Origin: an uncultured Geobacteraceae bacterium | GTDB lineage: Bacteria > Desulfobacterota > Desulfuromonadia > Geobacterales > Pseudopelobacteraceae | NCBI GenBank assembly: GCA_903939115.1 | Contig: CAJAFV010000086.1 | Location: 1-64,000, forward strand | Direction: 5' to 3' | Length of the DNA stretch: 64,000 bases | Shown here: positions 60,568 to 64,000 of the stretch, piece after piece | How positions within the stretch are numbered: position 1 is the first letter of the stretch | Layout: every line of letters starts with the position of its first letter | Notes under the pieces: generated by a model | What the model was told of the DNA's origin: nothing | What the model saw: the letters and a program-made list of their open reading frames with translations, nothing else | Databases searched by the model: none | Made by a program: the position numbers and the translations under genes

Positions 60568-62001
60568 TCAATAATGAATATCGAGCATCGACTGCCCCTG
60601 ACGTCTCTGCTGGAGCGCCTGTTCGGACGGGAGATCAGCCTGTGCGGTGGTATAACCGCGCGGAGATGTCCAAAGCTGCTGCTGTTGCTGCTGTTTCGTC
60701 AGTTCACGCCAGGCATTCTGATTCTGCCCCTGGTTTCCAGAACCTTTTCCTCCGGTGGTAACATCAAAAGATTCCATTGTTATGTTTTGGCGCGCCAGCG
60801 TTTCCTTGAGCGTATCGACATGCTGCAGGATTGCATCACGGACTGATCTGTTTTCAGAGACAATTTCGATCGAAAGTTTTTGCCCCTGGAGATTCAGGTT
60901 CATTTTGATTTCGCCGAGGTTTTCTGGCGAAAGGGTCAGTGTCATCTGCTGTTTCCCCTGTTTTATGTCGTGCTGATCCAATCTCTCTTTGACCTGCTGC
61001 ATAACCTGTTCCGGAATGTCATGCCGGAGTGGTTCGGATGTTGCGGATTTACTCATGACCGCCGACACTTTCTGCGGTTCCACGAGCAGTTGCCCCGACA
61101 GGTGCTGCGTCGTATCCGGATTGTCATTGGCACCATCAGGCTGCCCCTGATTGTTGTCACTGCCGTTTGAATCCTCCGAACCCAAGCTGCCGGATACATC
61201 CGTCAGCAGAGCAGAAGTCACTTCTTTGACAGCAGTCGCATCTGTACCTGTCCGGACCTTCTCTGTCTGAGGATCAGAACCAGGATGCTGTCTGATCGAG
61301 CGGGTACCATTAAGGAGTGTAGCCGTTGCAGCAGGTGCAGCAGCTACTCGGGGGATAATCGGGAGAGGCTGCGAGAGTTGAATTTCCAACTCCAGCTCCG
61401 ATGTTGGAGCCGTTACGACGGCAGGTTGTTCTGTTGCCATGAAGGCGTTCTGCTGCATGTCAACAACGACTGGTGCCGGTTTGGTCACTTCCACTGTTCT
61501 TGCGGAAGTTTCAGGTTTAACTTCTGTCGGAGCTGTTTGAGCTGCAACAGGAGCTGCCTCTACTGCTGTTGCTGTTGGAGCCGTTACGACGGCAGGTTGT
61601 TCTGTTGCCATGGCGGCGTTCTGCTGCATGTCAACAACGACTGGTGCCAGGACAGCAATTTCTGGCATTCTGCCAAGCTGTGCGTATGCCGCCAGGGCCA
61701 TTTGAGACGTAATGCTGGATAATTCGCTGCCCTGTGGCAAAACATCGGCAGAAACATCCTTCTCTTCACGAGCAGCTGGTTTTAGTGAAACATCTTTCTC
61801 ACCCTGCGCCTGCTCCGCCTGATTTGCGTCAGTCGGGGTATTCATCTGCGCCAGCGCTTGAAGCCCGCTCAGCAACCCGGCAAAATCACTGTCGCCCTGC
61901 GGTGCGCCTTCCTTTGTCACAGCAACTGCCGATGATGCCTTTTGAGCAGTAAGCGGCATAGCTGTCAATGTTGATGTTACGTTCATCTGTCCATTATTCA
62001 T
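60568..62001 (-). CDS. fliK: Flagellar hook-length control protein FliK
   Basis: The 477-residue protein has a long, Ala/Thr/Val/Pro-rich N-terminal ruler region (about 1-340). A conserved C-terminal FliK domain follows (MTLTLSPENLGEIKMNLNLQGQKLSIEIVSENRSVRDAIL, near 355-415) and a Gln-rich tail. Within the ruler, a 25-residue unit (APVVVDMQQNA-MATEQPAVVTAP) occurs twice, 57 residues apart. FliK is exported, measures the hook and triggers the FlhB switch. GGGAGGTG precedes the ATG. Confidence 0.92.
   Translation of the reverse strand: MNNGQMNVTSTLTAMPLTAQKASSAVAVTKEGAPQGDSDFAGLLSGLQALAQMNTPTDANQAEQAQGEKDVSLKPAAREEKDVSADVLPQGSELSSITSQMALAAYAQLGRMPEIAVLAPVVVDMQQNAAMATEQPAVVTAPTATAVEAAPVAAQTAPTEVKPETSARTVEVTKPAPVVVDMQQNAFMATEQPAVVTAPTSELELEIQLSQPLPIIPRVAAAPAATATLLNGTRSIRQHPGSDPQTEKVRTGTDATAVKEVTSALLTDVSGSLGSEDSNGSDNNQGQPDGANDNPDTTQHLSGQLLVEPQKVSAVMSKSATSEPLRHDIPEQVMQQVKERLDQHDIKQGKQQMTLTLSPENLGEIKMNLNLQGQKLSIEIVSENRSVRDAILQHVDTLKETLARQNITMESFDVTTGGKGSGNQGQNQNAWRELTKQQQQQQLWTSPRGYTTAQADLPSEQALQQRRQGQSMLDIHY
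61403..61648 (-). repeat. 75-bp direct repeat within fliK
   Basis: Two 75-base copies, 61403-61477 and 61574-61648, differ at only two positions. They are 171 bases apart start to start. They encode the repeated 25-residue unit in the ruler domain. Recombination between them would shorten or lengthen FliK by 57 codons in frame, and could thus alter hook length. Confidence 0.8.
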
Positions 62002-62058
62002 TAGTTTTCACCTCCCTTCTGATAGATTTTTTACGGGGGGGACTGGTAGCCCGTAAAT

Positions 62059-62631
62059 TTATGAATTATTATTGAGATTGTTCTTTATCCATTTAAGAAC
62101 CATCGGTTGGTTGAGATACGGCATCAACTTCAGGATCATCTTGTTATCCAGGTCATTCAGAATCGCAATAACTTCGACCTCTTCCATTTTACCCAGAAAC
62201 TGTCCGGCCTGTTCAGGCCGCATTTTCTTGAGAAGCGCCAGCATACGCTTACGCTTTTCATCAAGAGCCTTTTTCTTTTGTTTCAGCGATTCGTCAAGAC
62301 GCTTTTTGCTTTCTTCCAGCGCCTTGACCTGCGATTCCAGCTTATCGCTCAGTTTTTTCAGCTCCAGCTCTTTTGCCGCCAGAGCAGCCTCTTTTTCGGC
62401 CAACTGCTGGCGCCGGGCATCCTGAAGCGCCTTCTCTTCACGTGCCGCCCGCGTGGCATTAATCGGTTGCGGAGCCGTTCCAACAGGCTCTTTGCCCGCC
62501 TCGGCAGGAGGTTTAGCCGCAGTTTCATTCTGAACGGCAGCACTGGCAAAAACGGCTGGCATGGAATACTGAGCCAGAAGAAGGCTTCCCCCAAACAAGA
62601 GGGCCAGTAATAGTTTTTTTTTCTGATTCAC
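62059..62631 (-). CDS. motE: MotE-type flagellar chaperone (MgtE_N-like domain)
   Basis: The 190-residue protein starts with GTG overlapping the fliJ stop (GTGA). It has a signal-like N-terminus (LLLALLFGGSLLLAQYSMPAVFA), a long coiled coil (about 65-135, AAKELELKKLSDKLESQVKALEESKKRL) and a C-terminal MgtE N-like domain (LKKMRPEQAGQFLGKMEEVEVIAILNDLD). This layout matches MotE, a periplasmic chaperone for MotC, and the gene lies between fliJ and fliK as expected. Confidence 0.85.
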   Translation of the reverse strand: MNQKKKLLLALLFGGSLLLAQYSMPAVFASAAVQNETAAKPPAEAGKEPVGTAPQPINATRAAREEKALQDARRQQLAEKEAALAAKELELKKLSDKLESQVKALEESKKRLDESLKQKKKALDEKRKRMLALLKKMRPEQAGQFLGKMEEVEVIAILNDLDNKMILKLMPYLNQPMVLKWIKNNLNNNS

Positions 62632-63071
62632 GTCGGCTTATCCTTCTTTTGGATGGATATTTCGTCGAGAAAGTTCCGCTCCTTGGTTGCCATCTCCTGC
62701 CGAAACTCGGCAGCCTTTTTCTCTTTCAATGATTCGAGGACTTTCTTTTCTTTACTTGCTTCCAACAAGTCGGATCTTTTGTCATTCATAATCTGGTCAA
62801 GCTCTACGATCCGTTCGCCATACTGTTTTATCTGTTCGCGCTTGCGGGAAAAAAAATCTGCATACATCCGCATGTCGTCAATACATCCGATATCCTGCTG
62901 ACACCGCTGGAATTCTTGTGATAACAGTTCAACCAGATCCTCTTCCCGCTTTAACTCCTGATTGGCCTGTTCGAGCAGCTGTTTCGCTACTGCAAACTCC
63001 TGTTTGCGCAGCTTTTCCATTTCGCGGCGATACACGAGTACCTGTTCCAGCTCAAATGTTTTTCCAGCCAT
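62628..63071 (-). CDS. fliJ: Flagellar export chaperone FliJ
   Basis: The 147-residue protein is one long antiparallel coiled coil (FELEQVLVYRREMEKLRKQEFAVAKQLLEQANQEL...), as in FliJ, the gamma-like stalk of the export ATPase ring. It follows fliI by 30 bases and overlaps motE. Sequence conservation is low, as usual for this family; context supports it. Confidence 0.88.
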   Translation of the reverse strand: MAGKTFELEQVLVYRREMEKLRKQEFAVAKQLLEQANQELKREEDLVELLSQEFQRCQQDIGCIDDMRMYADFFSRKREQIKQYGERIVELDQIMNDKRSDLLEASKEKKVLESLKEKKAAEFRQEMATKERNFLDEISIQKKDKPT

Positions 63072-63101
63072 CAGACGTTACTCCCCCGAACATCGCTGGA
63101 A

Positions 63102-64000
63102 TCAGGATTCAAACATTACCTTTAAATCCTGTAACGCTTCTTCCAGCATGACCGGATTATGAACAGCCTGTTTCATAAATGACTGCATCTGCTCAATGTG
63201 GTCTACAGCATAATCTATACCGGGATTGCTCCCTTTTTTATACGCCCCGATATTTATCAGATCCTCTGACTGACGGTACGTCGCGAGCACCTCTTTGAAC
63301 CGGGAAGCTACTTTCAGGTGCTCATCCGAAGCAACATCCGTCATGACTCGACTGGCGCTTGCGAGAACGTCGATTGGCGGATAGATGGCCCTCGCTGCAA
63401 GATCACGCGACAGTACGATGTGACCATCGAGAATACTGCGCATCGCATCCGAAATCGGCTCGTTGAAGTCGTCCCCCTCGACAAGAACCGTATAAAGAGC
63501 GGTGATGCTCCCCTCAGGAAAATTACCGGTCCGCTCAAGTAATTTCGGGAGCGCCGCAAAAACTGAGGGGGTATATCCTTTAGTCGTAGGCGGCTCACCT
63601 ATGGCAAGACCAACCTCACGCATCGCCATAGCAAATCGGGTTGCAGAGTCCATCATCAGCAGCACTTTTTTACCCTGATTTTTAAAATATTCCGCTATTG
63701 TTGTTGCTATGTATGCACCGCGCATCCTTACGAGAGGGGGCTGATCAGACGTAGCGACCACCACAACGGACTTTTTCAGTCCTTGATCCTGCAGATCCTT
63801 TTCAATAAATTCGCGAAGTTCACGCCCACGCTCACCAATAAGTGCAATAACGTTAACATCAGCTTCGGTGTAGCGGGCGATCATCCCCAGCAAAGTTGAT
63901 TTACCCACGCCGGAACCGGCCATAATACCGACCCGTTGCCCCTGACCGCAGGTCAGCAGGCCGTTTATGCTGCGGATACCGAGATCAAGCGGTTTCCGGA
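63102..64000 (-). CDS. fliI: Flagellar export ATPase FliI, partial (5' end beyond the window)
   Basis: The reading frame is open to the window end. The track's start at 63923 is an internal Met. The visible 298 residues include [35 protein letters not shown] (Walker A), [11 protein letters not shown], Walker [15 protein letters not shown], and the [20 protein letters not shown] region. These are the F1-beta-like catalytic core. FliI is the peripheral ATPase of flagellar export. It is first in the visible part of the operon. Confidence 0.93.
   Translation of the reverse strand, partial: RKPLDLGIRSINGLLTCGQGQRVGIMAGSGVGKSTLLGMIARYTEADVNVIALIGERGRELREFIEKDLQDQGLKKSVVVVATSDQPPLVRMRGAYIATTIAEYFKNQGKKVLLMMDSATRFAMAMREVGLAIGEPPTTKGYTPSVFAALPKLLERTGNFPEGSITALYTVLVEGDDFNEPISDAMRSILDGHIVLSRDLAARAIYPPIDVLASASRVMTDVASDEHLKVASRFKEVLATYRQSEDLINIGAYKKGSNPGIDYAVDHIEQMQSFMKQAVHNPVMLEEALQDLKVMFES

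Overview
The window is a dense bacterial chromosome segment with 64 or so supported genes. Its gene content suggests an anaerobic, motile, Gram-negative bacterium of the Geobacter type (Desulfuromonadota). That is inference from several features: abundant two-component and sigma-54 regulation, an iron-hydrogenase-like domain fused to a sigma-54 activator, bacteriohemerythrin, B12-type radical SAM enzymes, Mla-type lipid transport, the rng plus radical SAM/DUF2344 pair, and the short intergenic palindromes common in that group. No rRNA, tRNA, CRISPR array or intact insertion sequence was recognised.

Region 1 (about 1-2,000) looks like accessory DNA. It holds a few small membrane or secreted proteins, and between them small minus-strand reading frames that each continue past one or two in-frame stop codons, as if decaying. 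Region 2 (2,030-4,850) is a ferredoxin/[FeFe]-hydrogenase-like/AAA+/Fis protein followed by a small ribbon-helix-helix gene. Between them lie a palindrome and a GG-N10-GC promoter-like sequence. Region 3 (4,860-15,550) is housekeeping: RNase G, a radical SAM/DUF2344 protein, RsmB, ribulose-phosphate epimerase, a diguanylate cyclase response regulator, a periplasmic transglutaminase-like protein, an M16 peptidase and a HIT hydrolase. Region 4 (15,540-19,020, minus) is a MacA-MacB-like efflux operon, preceded by a sigma-70 promoter, a 20-codon reading frame with a good ribosome binding site, and an intrinsic terminator. That is the layout of an attenuated leader. Region 5 (19,080-28,600, plus) has an unknown gene, lon, an mlaE-(EVE)-mlaF-mlaD operon, a pair of M16 peptidases and bacteriohemerythrin.

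Region 6 (28,660-35,550, minus) has a FAD oxidoreductase, a cluster of receiver/kinase/UspA genes, a RodZ-like protein, a TPR lipoprotein and a PfkB sugar kinase. Region 7 (35,700-40,110, plus) is a complete type I secretion exporter (ABC, HlyD, TolC) with no visible substrate gene. Region 8 (40,150-46,970, minus) has a NarL-type two-component pair, an acyltransferase, glycosyltransferases and a lipocalin-sized secreted protein. Region 9 (47,040-52,500, plus) has two paralogous B12-binding radical SAM proteins that bracket a rhodanese and an OmpR-type response regulator/kinase pair.

Region 10 (52,690-64,000, minus) is a flagellar operon: fliI (cut by the window end)-fliJ-motE-fliK-flgD-flagellar operon protein-flgE-fliL-fliM-fliN-fliO-fliP-fliQ-fliR-flhB. 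It encodes the export gate, the C-ring, the hook and the hook-length ruler. Two oddities stand out. FliR and FlhB are in one reading frame separated by a single TGA, with no normal start codon for FlhB. FlgE carries a large alanine-rich middle section.
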